From contig CAZPHV010000020.1 in NCBI GenBank assembly GCA_964586455.1, positions 1 through 64,000 of the forward strand: a stretch of DNA of 64,000 nucleotides. The letters run 5' to 3'. Below the pieces are notes generated by a model that did no database searches, was not told the DNA's origin, and saw only the letters and a program-made list of their open reading frames with translations. Both the position numbers and the translations under genes were made by a program. The first letter of the stretch is position 1; each line of letters starts with the position of its first letter. Source of the DNA: Aquimonas sp964586455. Lineage in GTDB: Bacteria > Pseudomonadota > Gammaproteobacteria > Xanthomonadales > Xanthomonadaceae. Below, piece by piece: positions 43,514 through 52,715 of the stretch.

Positions 43514-44212
43514 TCAGCCGGATTCCAGACGGTAGCCGTGCTGGTAGACCGCGTTCAGGCGCCAGCCGTGCTCGCCGGACAGCTCGAGCTTCTTGCGCAG
43601 GCGGCTGATGTGGGTGTCGACGGTACGGGTGGCGACGTCGCTGCGGATGTTCCACACACCTTCCAGCAGCGCCTCGCGGCTGACCACCCGACCACGGCGA
43701 CGGAACAGGAACGCGGCCAGATCGAACTCACGCTCGGTCAAGCTGATGTCCTGAGCGTTCATGCTGACCCGGCGGCGGGTGTAGTCGATCACGTAGGGCG
43801 GCAGCTCTTCCACACTGGCCGCGTCCTGACCCAGGCCTACCCGACGCAGCATGGCGTCCACGCGCGCCAGCAATTCACCCTGCCGCGGCGGCTTCGAGAG
43901 GTAGTCGTCAGCGCCGGCGCGAAGGCCAGCGACCACATCCGACTCGTCGTTGCGCGCGGTCAGGAAGATCACCGGCAGTCGGGTGTGCCCATCCCGGCGC
44001 AGCCAGGTGAGGATATCCAGACCGCTCTCGTCGGGTAGATTCCAGTCCAGCAACAGCAGATCTACCGACTCCACCCCGAGTCGACGGCGGAAATCTCCCG
44101 CGTCCTCGTAGTGGCGCACAGTAAACCCGGCCTGCTCCAGCCAGAACCCATAAAGTGCCGCCTGATCGGGATCATCCTCGACCAGCCCGACCAAGCCTGC
44201 CGCTTCAGCCAT
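43514..44212 (-). CDS. OmpR-family response regulator
   Basis: Response regulator of 232 aa. Receiver about 5-118 with acidic EDD, D56 in LLLDWNLPDESG, T in FLTARND and K in LSKPPRQ; winged helix about 132-228 (LTEREFDLAAFLFRRRGRVV, TVDTHISRLRKKLEL, AVYQHGYRLES). The start MAEAAGLVG at 44212 has AGGAG upstream; the 31 codons before it are rejected. No kinase is adjacent. The 3-prime side carries the dispersed hairpin. Confidence 0.9.
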   Translation of the reverse strand: MAEAAGLVGLVEDDPDQAALYGFWLEQAGFTVRHYEDAGDFRRRLGVESVDLLLLDWNLPDESGLDILTWLRRDGHTRLPVIFLTARNDESDVVAGLRAGADDYLSKPPRQGELLARVDAMLRRVGLGQDAASVEELPPYVIDYTRRRVSMNAQDISLTEREFDLAAFLFRRRGRVVSREALLEGVWNIRSDVATRTVDTHISRLRKKLELSGEHGWRLNAVYQHGYRLESG

Positions 44213-44339
44213 GTAGCCTGCTCCTGCATGTGCGCGCCTGCCGGAATGGGTCGCGACCGGCGTCTGCAATCTGCAGACCAGCGGTCGCCATCTTCGGGGC
44301 GGCATCCGGGCTAAAAAAATGTGACGGCACTATAGCCGC

Positions 44340-45173
44340 TCACTCCGTCTCCTGCAGCAGTGACGAATAGCCCAGTCGGAAATCGGGGTATTGCGGGACG
44401 AATCCGGCCTCAAGCAGACGCTTCGGGAAGATGCGCCGGCCGCTCTCGCGGCCTGGCTGCAGGGTCGGCGGCGTCCGCCCGAATTTCGCAGCCAGCCAAG
44501 CCAGGACCACGTCTTCGCGCTCCGGCGCGCCGTCGCTGGCAATCACTGCGCCCGTAAGCGCCGGCCGATCCAGCGCAAATGCCAGCGCCGCAGCCGCGTC
44601 ATCGGCGTGGATGCGATTGCTCCAGTGCGGTCGGGCGCTACTCGCCGTTTGCGCGCGCTGCAGCAGCATCCGCCGACCAGGGCCATAGATTCCGGTGAAG
44701 CGCATCGCGAGAAAGCCGGGAATGCGCGCTGCCAGCGCCTGTTCGGCTTCCAGCAGGACACGGCCATTGAAGGCTTCGGGCTCGGGCAGCGTGTCGTCAT
44801 CGATACGCCGACCGTCATCACCGCCGTAGACCGCGGTGCTTGAGGCGAACAGCCAATGCGGCTGCCGCGCAGCCAGCGCTGCGACCAGATTGAGCGGCGC
44901 TTCGATATAGGTTCGGCGATAGGCCGCCTCGTCGCGGCTGTCCGGCGTCAGCGTGCACACCACCGCATCCAGCGCGGCCGGCAAGTCGAGCAGACTGGCC
45001 GGCAGCAGCAGGTCCGCCGAGATAGGGCGCACGCCCGCGGGCAAGAGCGAGGCGCTGCGGCGCAGCCCAAAGACCTCAACACCCTGCGCCAGAAGCAGGC
45101 GAGCAAGGCGACTGCCCAGATCTCCGCAGCCGGCGATCAGCACCCGCCGCTGCTGCAGCTCAGCGCTGCCCAA
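44340..45173 (-). CDS. NAD(P)-dependent epimerase/reductase-like SDR (YeeZ-like)
   Basis: Extended short-chain dehydrogenase-like protein of 277 aa. Rossmann GxxGxxG in IAGCGDLGSRLARLL; LFASSTAVYGG and MRFTGIYGPGR give S...Y-type elements, though the YxxxK of true epimerases is absent (here AFNGRVLLEAE). TTG start at 45173 with GAGGGG upstream; an internal GTG is an alternative. Function of YeeZ-type proteins is not established. Lies between the regulator and xrtH, same strand. Confidence 0.78.
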   Translation of the reverse strand: MGSAELQQRRVLIAGCGDLGSRLARLLLAQGVEVFGLRRSASLLPAGVRPISADLLLPASLLDLPAALDAVVCTLTPDSRDEAAYRRTYIEAPLNLVAALAARQPHWLFASSTAVYGGDDGRRIDDDTLPEPEAFNGRVLLEAEQALAARIPGFLAMRFTGIYGPGRRMLLQRAQTASSARPHWSNRIHADDAAAALAFALDRPALTGAVIASDGAPEREDVVLAWLAAKFGRTPPTLQPGRESGRRIFPKRLLEAGFVPQYPDFRLGYSSLLQETE

Positions 45174-45212
45174 GCACGCCCCTCACGCACACGCTGCAGC
45201 CCGAGTTGCGAG

Positions 45213-45740
45213 TCACGCCGCCGCCGGCTCGCCGGAGCCACTCGCAGGCGGCGTACGCCGTGGCGTCTTCGGCAGATAGCGCAGCCAGATCAGCCACACC
45301 GCGAGCGCATCCAGCACGATCAGGGCCTGCCACAGGTAGAGATGAAACCAGTCGAACGCGACCTGACTCCACTGCCCCATGTAGAACAGGCTGATGATGC
45401 GCACCAGGTTCAGCGCCTGGATGCAGAAGAAGCCGATCACCGCGCCTACCAGCTTGTGCTTCCACGGCGAAGGGAATGCCACCAGCGCAGCAATCAGAAT
45501 GATCACCGCCTCGATGCCGTCGCAGCCCGGGGCGATGGCTACCGCGAAGCCATTGGTCGTGCTCTGGATGATCACGCCTTCGGCGTGCACGTTCGAGTCG
45601 AACATCATGATCAGGAACGCACTGATGTCGGCGAGTACGCCTGTGAAGGGCTCGGTGACGTACTTGGTGCCGTAGGTGCTGATGCGCGCCGCGAACAGCG
45701 TCACCAGCAGGCCCATGAAAACAAGGAAAAAACGAAGCAT
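45213..45740 (-). CDS. xrtH: Exosortase H (XrtH)
   Basis: Polytopic inner-membrane transpeptidase/protease of 175 aa that processes exported proteins with a PEP-CTERM-like or IPTL-CTERM sorting tail. Catalytic Cys in APGCDGIEAVI (C73), Arg in NLVRIISLFYMG (R114) and His in FDWFHLYLWQ (H133), with several membrane segments (about 1-18, 75-95, 100-120, 137-158). The C-terminus is Pro/Ala-rich. The call to subtype H rests on the short length and the flanking motifs. It stands alone: no substrate with a sorting tail or exopolysaccharide genes are nearby. Confidence 0.85.
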   Translation of the reverse strand: MLRFFLVFMGLLVTLFAARISTYGTKYVTEPFTGVLADISAFLIMMFDSNVHAEGVIIQSTTNGFAVAIAPGCDGIEAVIILIAALVAFPSPWKHKLVGAVIGFFCIQALNLVRIISLFYMGQWSQVAFDWFHLYLWQALIVLDALAVWLIWLRYLPKTPRRTPPASGSGEPAAA

Positions 45741-45785
45741 CGTGACAGACCGGGAGGAACCAGCCGGCGATGCTAGCATCCGCCC

Positions 45786-46367
45786 ATGAACCCCGCGTCG
45801 AACCTCATCCTGGTCGGACCGATGGGCGCCGGCAAGAGCACCATCGGTCGGCGCCTGTCCAAACGTTTCGGCCTGCGCTTCCTCGACCTCGACCGCGAGA
45901 TCGAGCAGCGCTGCGGCGCGCGCATCCCGCTGATTTTCGAACACGAAGGCGAGCCGGGCTTCCGCGAGCGCGAACACGCCACCCTGGCCGCCGTGCTCAC
46001 CCAGACCGAGGGCAGGATGCTGCTGGCGACCGGGGGCGGCGCCGTACTGCGTGAAGACAATCGCGCCCTGCTGCGCGCCGGCGGCTTCGTGGTCTGGCTG
46101 CGCACCTCGGTCGAGGAACAGCTCAAGCGCTTGCGCAATGACGGCAGCCGGCCGCTGCTGTCCGTACCCGACCGCGACCAGCGTCTTGCGGCGATGGCGC
46201 AGCTGCGTGATCCCCTGTATCGCGAGGTCTGCGACCTGATCTTCGAATCCAACCAGCCGCACGTCGGCGCGGCGGCCGACCGCCTCGCGCGCGTGCTCGA
46301 ACGCCGCTGGCAGCTGCCCCTACCCATTGCATCCAGTTCCGGACAAGAATCCCGTGCGCAGTCTTGA
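45786..46367 (+). CDS. aroK: Shikimate kinase
   Basis: Phosphorylates shikimate in aromatic amino acid synthesis. 193 aa: P-loop GPMGAGKSTIGRRLS (11-25), LDLDREIEQRCG for shikimate binding, EPGFREREH, LATGGGAVL and the lid region NDGSRPLL. Overlaps the start region of aroB, the classic aroK-aroB pair. Divergent from xrtH across about 45 bp. Confidence 0.96.
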   Translation: MNPASNLILVGPMGAGKSTIGRRLSKRFGLRFLDLDREIEQRCGARIPLIFEHEGEPGFREREHATLAAVLTQTEGRMLLATGGGAVLREDNRALLRAGGFVVWLRTSVEEQLKRLRNDGSRPLLSVPDRDQRLAAMAQLRDPLYREVCDLIFESNQPHVGAAADRLARVLERRWQLPLPIASSSGQESRAQS

Positions 46368-47433
46368 TGTACAGCTCGCCGAACGCAGCTACCCGATCCA
46401 CATCGGCCCCGGCCTTCTAGCGAACGCCACGCAATGGCGCCCCCTGCTGCCGGGCCGGCAGGTGCTGGTGGTCAGCGACGATAACGTCGCCCGTCACTAT
46501 TTGCAGCGGGTGCGGGCCGGGCTCGGCGGCCTCGATCACGCCAGTCTGGTGCTGCCACCGGGCGAGGAAGAAAAGACGCTGACCCGCTTCACCGAGGCCA
46601 TCGACGCGCTGGCCTGCCTGCGCGCGAACCGCGACGCCTGCGTGATCGCGCTCGGCGGCGGCGTGGTCGGTGATCTGGCGGGCTTCGCCGCGGCCTGCTG
46701 GATGCGCGGCATCGCCTTCGTGCAGATGCCCACAACCTTGCTGGCCATGGTCGACTCCTCGGTCGGCGGCAAGACTGCGGTCGACCTGCCGCAGGGCAAG
46801 AACCTGGTCGGCGCCTTCCACCAGCCGCGCGCGGTGATCGCCGACACCGAGACTCTGGCCACCCTGCCCGAACGCGAACTGCGCGCGGGTCTGGCGGAAG
46901 TGGTGAAGTACGGCGCGATCTTCGACGCTGGCTTTCTCGACTGGCTGGACGAACACGCCGACGCGCTGCTGGCGCGCGATGCCGATGCACTGGCCGAGGC
47001 GATCCTTCGCAGTTGTCGCTATAAAGCCGACGTGGTGGCGCGCGACGAGACCGAGCAGGGCGAGCGCGCCCTGCTCAACTTCGGTCACACCTTTGGCCAC
47101 GCGCTGGAGACTGCCGGCGGCTACGAGCGCTTCCGCCACGGCGAGGCGGTGGCGCTGGGCATGGTCGTCGCGGCACGACTGTCGGCCCGGCTGGGCCGCG
47201 CGCCCGCGGCGGATACACAGCGACTGGCGGACCTGCTGACCCGCTTCGGCCTGCCCGTCGAGATTCCGCCCGGCTTTGATCCCGCCCATTTGCTGCAGCT
47301 GATGAGGCTCGACAAGAAGACCCTGTCGGGTCGGCTGCGTCTGATCCTGTGGAAGCACGCAGGCGCCGCTGAGATCGTGGGCGGCGTCGACGAGGAGGAA
47401 ATCCTGGCAGCCCTGGCGGGTGCGGCGACTTGA
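46354..47433 (+). CDS. aroB: 3-dehydroquinate synthase
   Basis: NAD- and metal-dependent cyclase converting DAHP to 3-dehydroquinate, 359 aa. Seen: ALGGGVVGDLAGFAAA, PTTLLAMVDSSVGGKTAVD, NLVGAFHQPRAV, and metal ligands in LNFGHTFGHALE and RHGEAVALGM. GTG at 46354 gives the family N-terminus RSLDVQLAERSYPIHIG and a 14-base overlap with aroK; a TTG at 46327 would add nine residues. An inverted repeat TCTGATG/CATCAGA follows at 47488-47504. Confidence 0.95.
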   Translation: MRSLDVQLAERSYPIHIGPGLLANATQWRPLLPGRQVLVVSDDNVARHYLQRVRAGLGGLDHASLVLPPGEEEKTLTRFTEAIDALACLRANRDACVIALGGGVVGDLAGFAAACWMRGIAFVQMPTTLLAMVDSSVGGKTAVDLPQGKNLVGAFHQPRAVIADTETLATLPERELRAGLAEVVKYGAIFDAGFLDWLDEHADALLARDADALAEAILRSCRYKADVVARDETEQGERALLNFGHTFGHALETAGGYERFRHGEAVALGMVVAARLSARLGRAPAADTQRLADLLTRFGLPVEIPPGFDPAHLLQLMRLDKKTLSGRLRLILWKHAGAAEIVGGVDEEEILAALAGAAT

Positions 47434-47487
47434 ATCTGCCAGCGCGCGAGGCGAATCAGCTGTCTGGATGGCCCGCAGCGCCATGCA

Positions 47488-47504
47488 TCTGATGCAACAT
47501 CAGA
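47488..47504 (+). repeat. Hairpin between aroB and P-type ATPase
   Basis: Perfect 7-bp stem TCTGATG-CAA-CATCAGA followed by ACAATTG. It is 54 bp after aroB and 73 bp before the ATPase gene. Weak T-content after it makes termination uncertain. Confidence 0.4.
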
Positions 47505-47577
47505 ACAATTGAGCGATCCAGCCCCAGCCGTCATTTGCCTGTGCTTCAATCCCGGCTCCCCAGTGTGAGGTGCCTCA

Positions 47578-50301
47578 ATGAAGCCTGCCACAGCGAATTC
47601 CAGGCCCGGCCGGCCAGTCGATCCGCGAATCTGGCACGCACTGTCGGCAGACGAAACCCTGAGCGCGGTCGCCAGCGATGCGAAGGGCCTGAGCGCTCAG
47701 GAGGCCGAGCGGCGTCTGCGCGAGCACGGCCCCAACCGACTGCCTGAACCGCCGCGTCCTGGTCTGCTGGTCCGCTTTCTCTCCCAGTTCAACAACGTGC
47801 TGATTTACGTGCTGATCGGCGCCGGCGTGCTGACGCTGCTGCTGGGTCACCTGCTGGATTCAGCCGTCATCTTCGGCGTAGTCCTGCTCAACGCTGTGGT
47901 CGGTTTCATCCAGGAGGGCCGCGCCGAGAACGCGCTGGCTGCGATCCGCAGCCTGATCGATCCGCGCTGTCAGGTGCTGCGCGGCGGCCAGCGGGTGTCA
48001 CTGCCTGCGGAATCGCTGGTCGTCGGCGATGTGGTGCTGCTTGAGGCCGGCGACCGCGTCTCGGCCGATCTGCGCCTGCTTCAGGCCAACAGCCTGCGTA
48101 TCGACGAAGCCCTGCTGACCGGCGAATCGGTGGCGGCCGAAAAGCAGACCGCCGCCGTTGCTCCGGACAGCGCGCTTGGCGACCGCCGCTGCCTCGCCTA
48201 CAGCGGCACGCTGGTCGCCACCGGCAGCGCTCGCGGGCTGGTGGTGGGTACCGGCGCTGACACCGAACTTGGCCACATCAGCACCCTGCTCGGCGAAGTA
48301 CAGACCCTGCGCACGCCCTTGATCGAGCGCATGGACCGCTTCGCGCGCCAGCTCACGGCGGTTATTCTTGTCGTCTCCGCGGCAGTGCTTGTGCTCACCG
48401 TGTCCCTGCACGGCATGCCCTGGAGCGAGGCCTTTCTGGCCGTTGTCGGCCTGGCGGTCGCCGCAATCCCTGAAGGCCTGCCCGCGGTCATGACCATCAC
48501 CCTGGCGATCGGCGTGCAGCGCATGGCCGCGCGCCGCGCGATCGTGCGCCAGCTGCCCGCAGTCGAAACCCTGGGCTCGGTGACCGTGATCTGCTCGGAC
48601 AAGACCGGCACGCTGACTCGCAATCAGATGAGCGTCGAACGTCTGCAGGCGCTCGACGGCGAAGCTCGCATCGAAGGCAGCGGCTATGCACCGCTCGGGC
48701 GCGTGCACTGGCAGGGCGCCGATCCGCCAGCCGATATCGCGCTGCGCGCCGCACGCGTGGCCCTGCTGTGCAACGACGCCGAACTCGTCGCCGGCGAAGC
48801 TGATGGCGAGTGGAGCGTGCTCGGCGACCCCATGGAAGGCGCACTGCGCGCGCTCGCAAAGCGGCTCGGCCTTGACGACGAGGCCGAAAACGCCGCGCAC
48901 CCGCGCCTGGCCGAACTGCCCTTCGACAGCTCACGTCTGTACATGGCCACCGAGCACCGCATCGACAGCGTCCGCACAGCGCTCATCAAGGGTGCGCCGG
49001 AGCGCGTGCTGGCACTGTGCGACCGGGTCGCCGGCGTGGCCGGCGACGCCAAGCTCGACGAAAAACTGTGGCGAGAGCGCATCGAAGCCCTGGCCGCTGG
49101 CGGCCTGCGCGTGTTGGCGCTGGCCGAAGCGACCCTCGAATCGGACGAGCCCCTGCAGCACGCGAATCTGAGCGGTCGCAGTCGCCTACTCGGGCTGGTC
49201 GGCCTGATCGATCCGCCGCGCGGGGAAGCGATCACCGCCGTCGCGGAATGTCGCAGCGCGGGCATCCACGTCAAGATGATCACCGGCGACCATGCCGCCA
49301 CCGCGCTTGCGATCGCCCGCGAGCTGGGCCTGCACGACGCGCCGAAGGTGATTACCGGCCCTGAGCTTGACGCACTCGACGACGCGGCGTTTGCGGACGC
49401 CGCGCGCGACCGACAGGTATTCGCGCGGGTCACGCCCGAGCACAAGCTGCGCCTGGTCGAGGCCCTGCAGGCGCGGGGCGAGGTGGTGGCGATGACCGGC
49501 GACGGGGTCAACGACGCGCCGGCACTCAAGCGCGCCGAAGTCGGCGTGGCGATGGGCCTGAAGGGCACGGAGACCGCCAAGCAGGCCGCCGAAATGGTGC
49601 TGGCCGACGACAACTTCGCCAGCATCGTCGCCGCGGTGCGCGAGGGGCGGGTGATCTTCGACAACATTCGCAAGGTGATCGCCTGGACCTTGCCCACCAA
49701 CGGCGGTGAAGCCTTGGCGATCCTGGCCGCTCTGCTGCTTGGCCTCGCGCTGCCAATGACCGCCGTGCAGATCCTATGGATCAACATGGTCACCGCCGTC
49801 GCGCTGGGCCTGACCCTTGCCTTCGAGCCGGCCGAGCCCGGGGTGATGCAGCGCGCGCCGCGCGGGCGCGGCGCACCACTGCTTACCGGCTTTCTGATCT
49901 GGCGCGTGGTGTTCGTGTCCCTGCTATTCGTGCTGGCCGCGTTCGGCGTGTTCTACGCAAGCCAGGGCGCCGGCCACAGCCTGGAGCTCTCGCGCACCCT
50001 GGTGGTGAACACCATCGTCGTGCTGGAGATCTTCTACCTGTTCGCGGTGCGCTACATCGACGGCAGTTCACTCAGCTGGCAGGGCGTACTGGGCACGCCG
50101 GCGGTGCTGATCGGCGTGGGCGTGGTGGTGCTGGCTCAACTGGCCTTCACCTACCTGCCGCTGCTGCAGACGTTGTTCCGCACCGAGGCGGTGTCGCTGC
50201 GCGACGGCTTGCTGGTGATCAGCCTCGGTGTGGTGCTGTTGCTGGTGCTGGAGATCGAGAAGTGGCTGTTCCGACGCCTGCGCCCACGCGCCAGCGGCTA
50301 A
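47578..50301 (+). CDS. P-type cation ATPase, type II (Ca2+-like)
   Basis: Inner-membrane cation pump of 907 aa. Cation ATPase N-terminal domain, actuator with TGES, membrane PEGLP in segment 4 (AAIPEGLPAVMTITLAIG), phosphorylated D341 in CSDKTGTLT, hinge TGDGVNDAPALKRAEVG, and six C-terminal membrane segments. PEGLP and the P2A/P2C-type order point to Ca2+/Mg2+ or Na+/K+-type pumps; the ion cannot be fixed from sequence. ATG after a GTGAGG context. Monocistronic by its flanks. Confidence 0.93.
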   Translation: MKPATANSRPGRPVDPRIWHALSADETLSAVASDAKGLSAQEAERRLREHGPNRLPEPPRPGLLVRFLSQFNNVLIYVLIGAGVLTLLLGHLLDSAVIFGVVLLNAVVGFIQEGRAENALAAIRSLIDPRCQVLRGGQRVSLPAESLVVGDVVLLEAGDRVSADLRLLQANSLRIDEALLTGESVAAEKQTAAVAPDSALGDRRCLAYSGTLVATGSARGLVVGTGADTELGHISTLLGEVQTLRTPLIERMDRFARQLTAVILVVSAAVLVLTVSLHGMPWSEAFLAVVGLAVAAIPEGLPAVMTITLAIGVQRMAARRAIVRQLPAVETLGSVTVICSDKTGTLTRNQMSVERLQALDGEARIEGSGYAPLGRVHWQGADPPADIALRAARVALLCNDAELVAGEADGEWSVLGDPMEGALRALAKRLGLDDEAENAAHPRLAELPFDSSRLYMATEHRIDSVRTALIKGAPERVLALCDRVAGVAGDAKLDEKLWRERIEALAAGGLRVLALAEATLESDEPLQHANLSGRSRLLGLVGLIDPPRGEAITAVAECRSAGIHVKMITGDHAATALAIARELGLHDAPKVITGPELDALDDAAFADAARDRQVFARVTPEHKLRLVEALQARGEVVAMTGDGVNDAPALKRAEVGVAMGLKGTETAKQAAEMVLADDNFASIVAAVREGRVIFDNIRKVIAWTLPTNGGEALAILAALLLGLALPMTAVQILWINMVTAVALGLTLAFEPAEPGVMQRAPRGRGAPLLTGFLIWRVVFVSLLFVLAAFGVFYASQGAGHSLELSRTLVVNTIVVLEIFYLFAVRYIDGSSLSWQGVLGTPAVLIGVGVVVLAQLAFTYLPLLQTLFRTEAVSLRDGLLVISLGVVLLLVLEIEKWLFRRLRPRASG

Positions 50302-50311
50302 ACTCCGCGCC

Positions 50312-50569
50312 ATGCGAATTTTCCTGCAGCAGCCGCCGGCGGCCGGCGAGCCCACCCGATACCACAAGCTCACCCTCGAACAGGACCTGCTCGGCAGCTG
50401 GTGGCTGCACCGCGAGAGCGGTCAGGTCGGTGGCCGCGCCAGCACCAAGCGCGAGGTCTACGCCAGCCAGGCCGAAGCGCTTGCAGCGTTCGAGGCCGGT
50501 CGCGACGCGCAGCTGAAACGCGGCTTCCGCATCACATTTTCCGAAGGCGCGGAGGCGCCGCGCCGATGA
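50312..50569 (+). CDS. Small WGR-domain-like protein
   Basis: Protein of 85 aa. The stretch TRYHKLTLEQDLLGSWWLHR followed by GQVGGRAS and the ending AGRDAQLKRGFRI follow the WGR pattern of proteins linked with PARP-like or DNA-binding roles, without other domains. Start at 50312, 10 bp after the P-type ATPase stop; its last four bases overlap the hemE ATG. Coupling to hemE is probably positional. Role unknown. Confidence 0.75.
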   Translation: MRIFLQQPPAAGEPTRYHKLTLEQDLLGSWWLHRESGQVGGRASTKREVYASQAEALAAFEAGRDAQLKRGFRITFSEGAEAPRR

Positions 50570-51645
50570 CTTTCGAACCCCTGAAGAACGACCGCTTCCT
50601 GCGCGCCCTGCGGCGCGAGCCCGTGGATCACACGCCGATCTGGATCATGCGTCAGGCCGGTCGCTACCTGCCCGAGTACCGCGCCAGCCGCGCGCGCGCC
50701 GGCAGCTTTCTGGCCATGGCCAAGAACCCGGACTTCGCCTGCGAAGTCACCCTGCAGCCGTTGGAGCGCTTTCCGCTGGATGCGGCGATTCTGTTCTCCG
50801 ACATTCTCACCGTGCCCGACGCGATGGGCCTGGGTCTGTATTTCGCCGAGGGCGAAGGCCCGAAGTTCGAGCGGCCGGTGCGCAGCGAAGCTGACATCGC
50901 AAAGCTCGTCGTGCCCGACATGGCCAGCGAACTCGGCTACGTAATGGACGCGGTCAGCCTGATCCGCCGCGAGCTGCACGGCCGCGTACCCCTGATCGGA
51001 TTCTCGGGCAGCCCGTGGACGCTGGCCTGTTACATGATCGAAGGCGGCGGCTCGGACAACTTCTCGAAGATCAAATCGATGGCCTTGAACGCGCCGGCGG
51101 CACTGCATCGCCTGCTGGAGGTCACCACGCAGGCCGTGATCGCGTATCTGGCCGCGCAGCGTGCGGCCGGTGCGCAGGCCCTGCAGGTGTTCGACACCTG
51201 GGGCGGCGTGCTCAACCCGCGCATGTATCGCGAATTCTCGCTGCGCTATCTCAAGCGCATCGCCGAATCGCTGGAGCGCGGCGAAGGCAGCGAGCGCACG
51301 CCGTTGATCCTGTTCGGCCGCGGCAACGGCGCCTATCTCGGCGAGCTGGCCGACACCGGCGCCGAAGCGCTGGGCGTGGACTGGCTGACCGACCTGTCAG
51401 AAGCCCGCGTCCGCACCGGCGGCCGCGTCGCCCTGCAGGGCAACCTCGACCCCTGCGTGCTGTATGCCGAACCCGAGGTCATCCGCGCGGAAGTGGCGGC
51501 GACGCTGGCGTCTTACGGCGAAGGCCCCGGACATGTGTTCAACCTCGGCCATGGCGTCTCACCGGACATGAACCCGGAGCATGTGGCGGCGCTGGTCGAG
51601 GCAGTACATGAGCTGAGCTTGAGAAGCGAGTATCGAGGGGGTTAA
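50566..51645 (+). CDS. hemE: Uroporphyrinogen decarboxylase
   Basis: Fifth common heme-pathway enzyme, removing four carboxyls from uroporphyrinogen III. 359 aa. Family motifs: IWIMRQAGRYLPEYR near the N-terminus, LFSDILTVPDAMGLGL, GFSGSPWTLACYMIEGG and FNLGHGVSPDM. ATGA overlap with the WGR gene. The start MTFEPLKNDRF at 50566 is the family start. Convergent with a GGDEF gene; repeat arrays fill the gap. Confidence 0.97.
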   Translation: MTFEPLKNDRFLRALRREPVDHTPIWIMRQAGRYLPEYRASRARAGSFLAMAKNPDFACEVTLQPLERFPLDAAILFSDILTVPDAMGLGLYFAEGEGPKFERPVRSEADIAKLVVPDMASELGYVMDAVSLIRRELHGRVPLIGFSGSPWTLACYMIEGGGSDNFSKIKSMALNAPAALHRLLEVTTQAVIAYLAAQRAAGAQALQVFDTWGGVLNPRMYREFSLRYLKRIAESLERGEGSERTPLILFGRGNGAYLGELADTGAEALGVDWLTDLSEARVRTGGRVALQGNLDPCVLYAEPEVIRAEVAATLASYGEGPGHVFNLGHGVSPDMNPEHVAALVEAVHELSLRSEYRGG

Positions 51646-51649
51646 GCGA

Positions 51650-51763
51650 GAAGTGAGGAGTGAGGAGTGAGAGGCGGCCACCTTCCTTGCGACGCCCTGC
51701 GGGCTCCTAGGGCTTGGCACTCTCACTCCTCACTTCCCGCTTCATCTGCTCACTTCTCTCCTG
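51650..51763. repeat. Heptamer GAGTGAG array with inverted partner
   Basis: Left: GAAGTGAGGAGTGAGGAGTG-type repeats of period 7 at 51650-51673. Right: the complementary CTCACTCCTCACTTC pattern from about 51721 to 51736, then a further CTCACTTCTCTC at 51749-51760. The arms could pair across about 50 bases between hemE and the convergent GGDEF gene. Seen directly; may act as a bidirectional terminator. Confidence 0.7.
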
Positions 51764-51770
51764 CACGCTG

Positions 51771-52715
51771 TCACGGCCCCGGCACCACCCGATTGCGCCC
51801 GCCCTGTTTGGCTTCGAACAGGTAGCGGTCGGCCTTCAGCAGCAGGCCGGTCACGCTCAACCTGCGCTCAGGCGTCCACGTCGCCACGCCGAGACTGACC
51901 GTCAAATGCGGAGCGGTAGGGCTGGCGGGGTGCGGCAGGCGCAGCGACTCCACGGCCTGACGCAGACGCTCGGCGACCTCCAGCGCGGCGTTGCCGCCCT
52001 GTTCCGCCAGCACCACGCAGAACTCTTCCCCACCGTAGCGGGCCAACAGGTCACCCGGACTGCGCAGCAGCGACTTCAGGCAATCGACCACGCTCACCAG
52101 ACAGGCGTCACCGGCGATATGGCCGAGGCTGTCGTTGTAAGCCTTGAAGTGGTCGATATCGAGCAGGATCACGCTCAGCGCCGCCTCTGCCCGCTGCGCG
52201 CGGCGCAGGCTGTCTTCCAGGTAGAGGTTCAGTCGCCTGCGGTTGGCGACGCCCGTCAGTTCGTCGGTCAGCGAGAGCGAACTCAGCTTCTCGGCCTGCT
52301 CGCGCAACAGGCCCTCGCGCCGCAGCATTGCGCTGACGTCCGCCACCGTCACCAGCACGTGCGCTTCGCCACCGATCTGGAGCGCCTGCACCTGGACCGA
52401 CTGCGCCATGGGGTCGCTCAGGCTGCCGTCCGCGCGGCGCCGACGCAGTGGCAATGGATGCGGGTTCAGGCCCGTCGACAGCAGACCCGGCAGGCCACGC
52501 TGAGCCGACTGGATGGCGGTAAGCAGACGCCGGGCCGAGCTGCCGTCGAGCAGCGTTTCGATGGCTTGGCCCGGCCAGGCTTCAGCGCGTGCATCGCCAA
52601 GCGCCGCGCGCAGCCAAGGGTTGAGGTAGCGGACGCGCAGCTGTGCATCCAGCACCAGCACGCCCGACTGCAGATGGTCAAGCACGGCGCCGCACAGGCC
52701 TTCCAACGAGGTCAC
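51771..52715 (-). CDS. Diguanylate cyclase with PAS domain
   Basis: Cytoplasmic c-di-GMP synthase of 314 aa. A PAS-like domain (about 5-125: VLDHLQSGVLVLDAQLRVRYL) precedes a GGDEF domain with LTDELTGVANRRRLN, ILLDIDHFKAYNDSLGH and the active site RYGGEEF (about residues 225-231). No canonical RxxD inhibitory site five residues upstream is seen. GTG start in a GTGA overlap with cheC, so co-translated. Convergent with hemE. Confidence 0.9.
   Translation of the reverse strand: MTSLEGLCGAVLDHLQSGVLVLDAQLRVRYLNPWLRAALGDARAEAWPGQAIETLLDGSSARRLLTAIQSAQRGLPGLLSTGLNPHPLPLRRRRADGSLSDPMAQSVQVQALQIGGEAHVLVTVADVSAMLRREGLLREQAEKLSSLSLTDELTGVANRRRLNLYLEDSLRRAQRAEAALSVILLDIDHFKAYNDSLGHIAGDACLVSVVDCLKSLLRSPGDLLARYGGEEFCVVLAEQGGNAALEVAERLRQAVESLRLPHPASPTAPHLTVSLGVATWTPERRLSVTGLLLKADRYLFEAKQGGRNRVVPGP

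Noticed and set aside
43208..44038. 276-codon plus-strand frame over the OmpR-type regulator
   Set aside because: Antisense to a regulator with complete receiver and winged-helix motifs.
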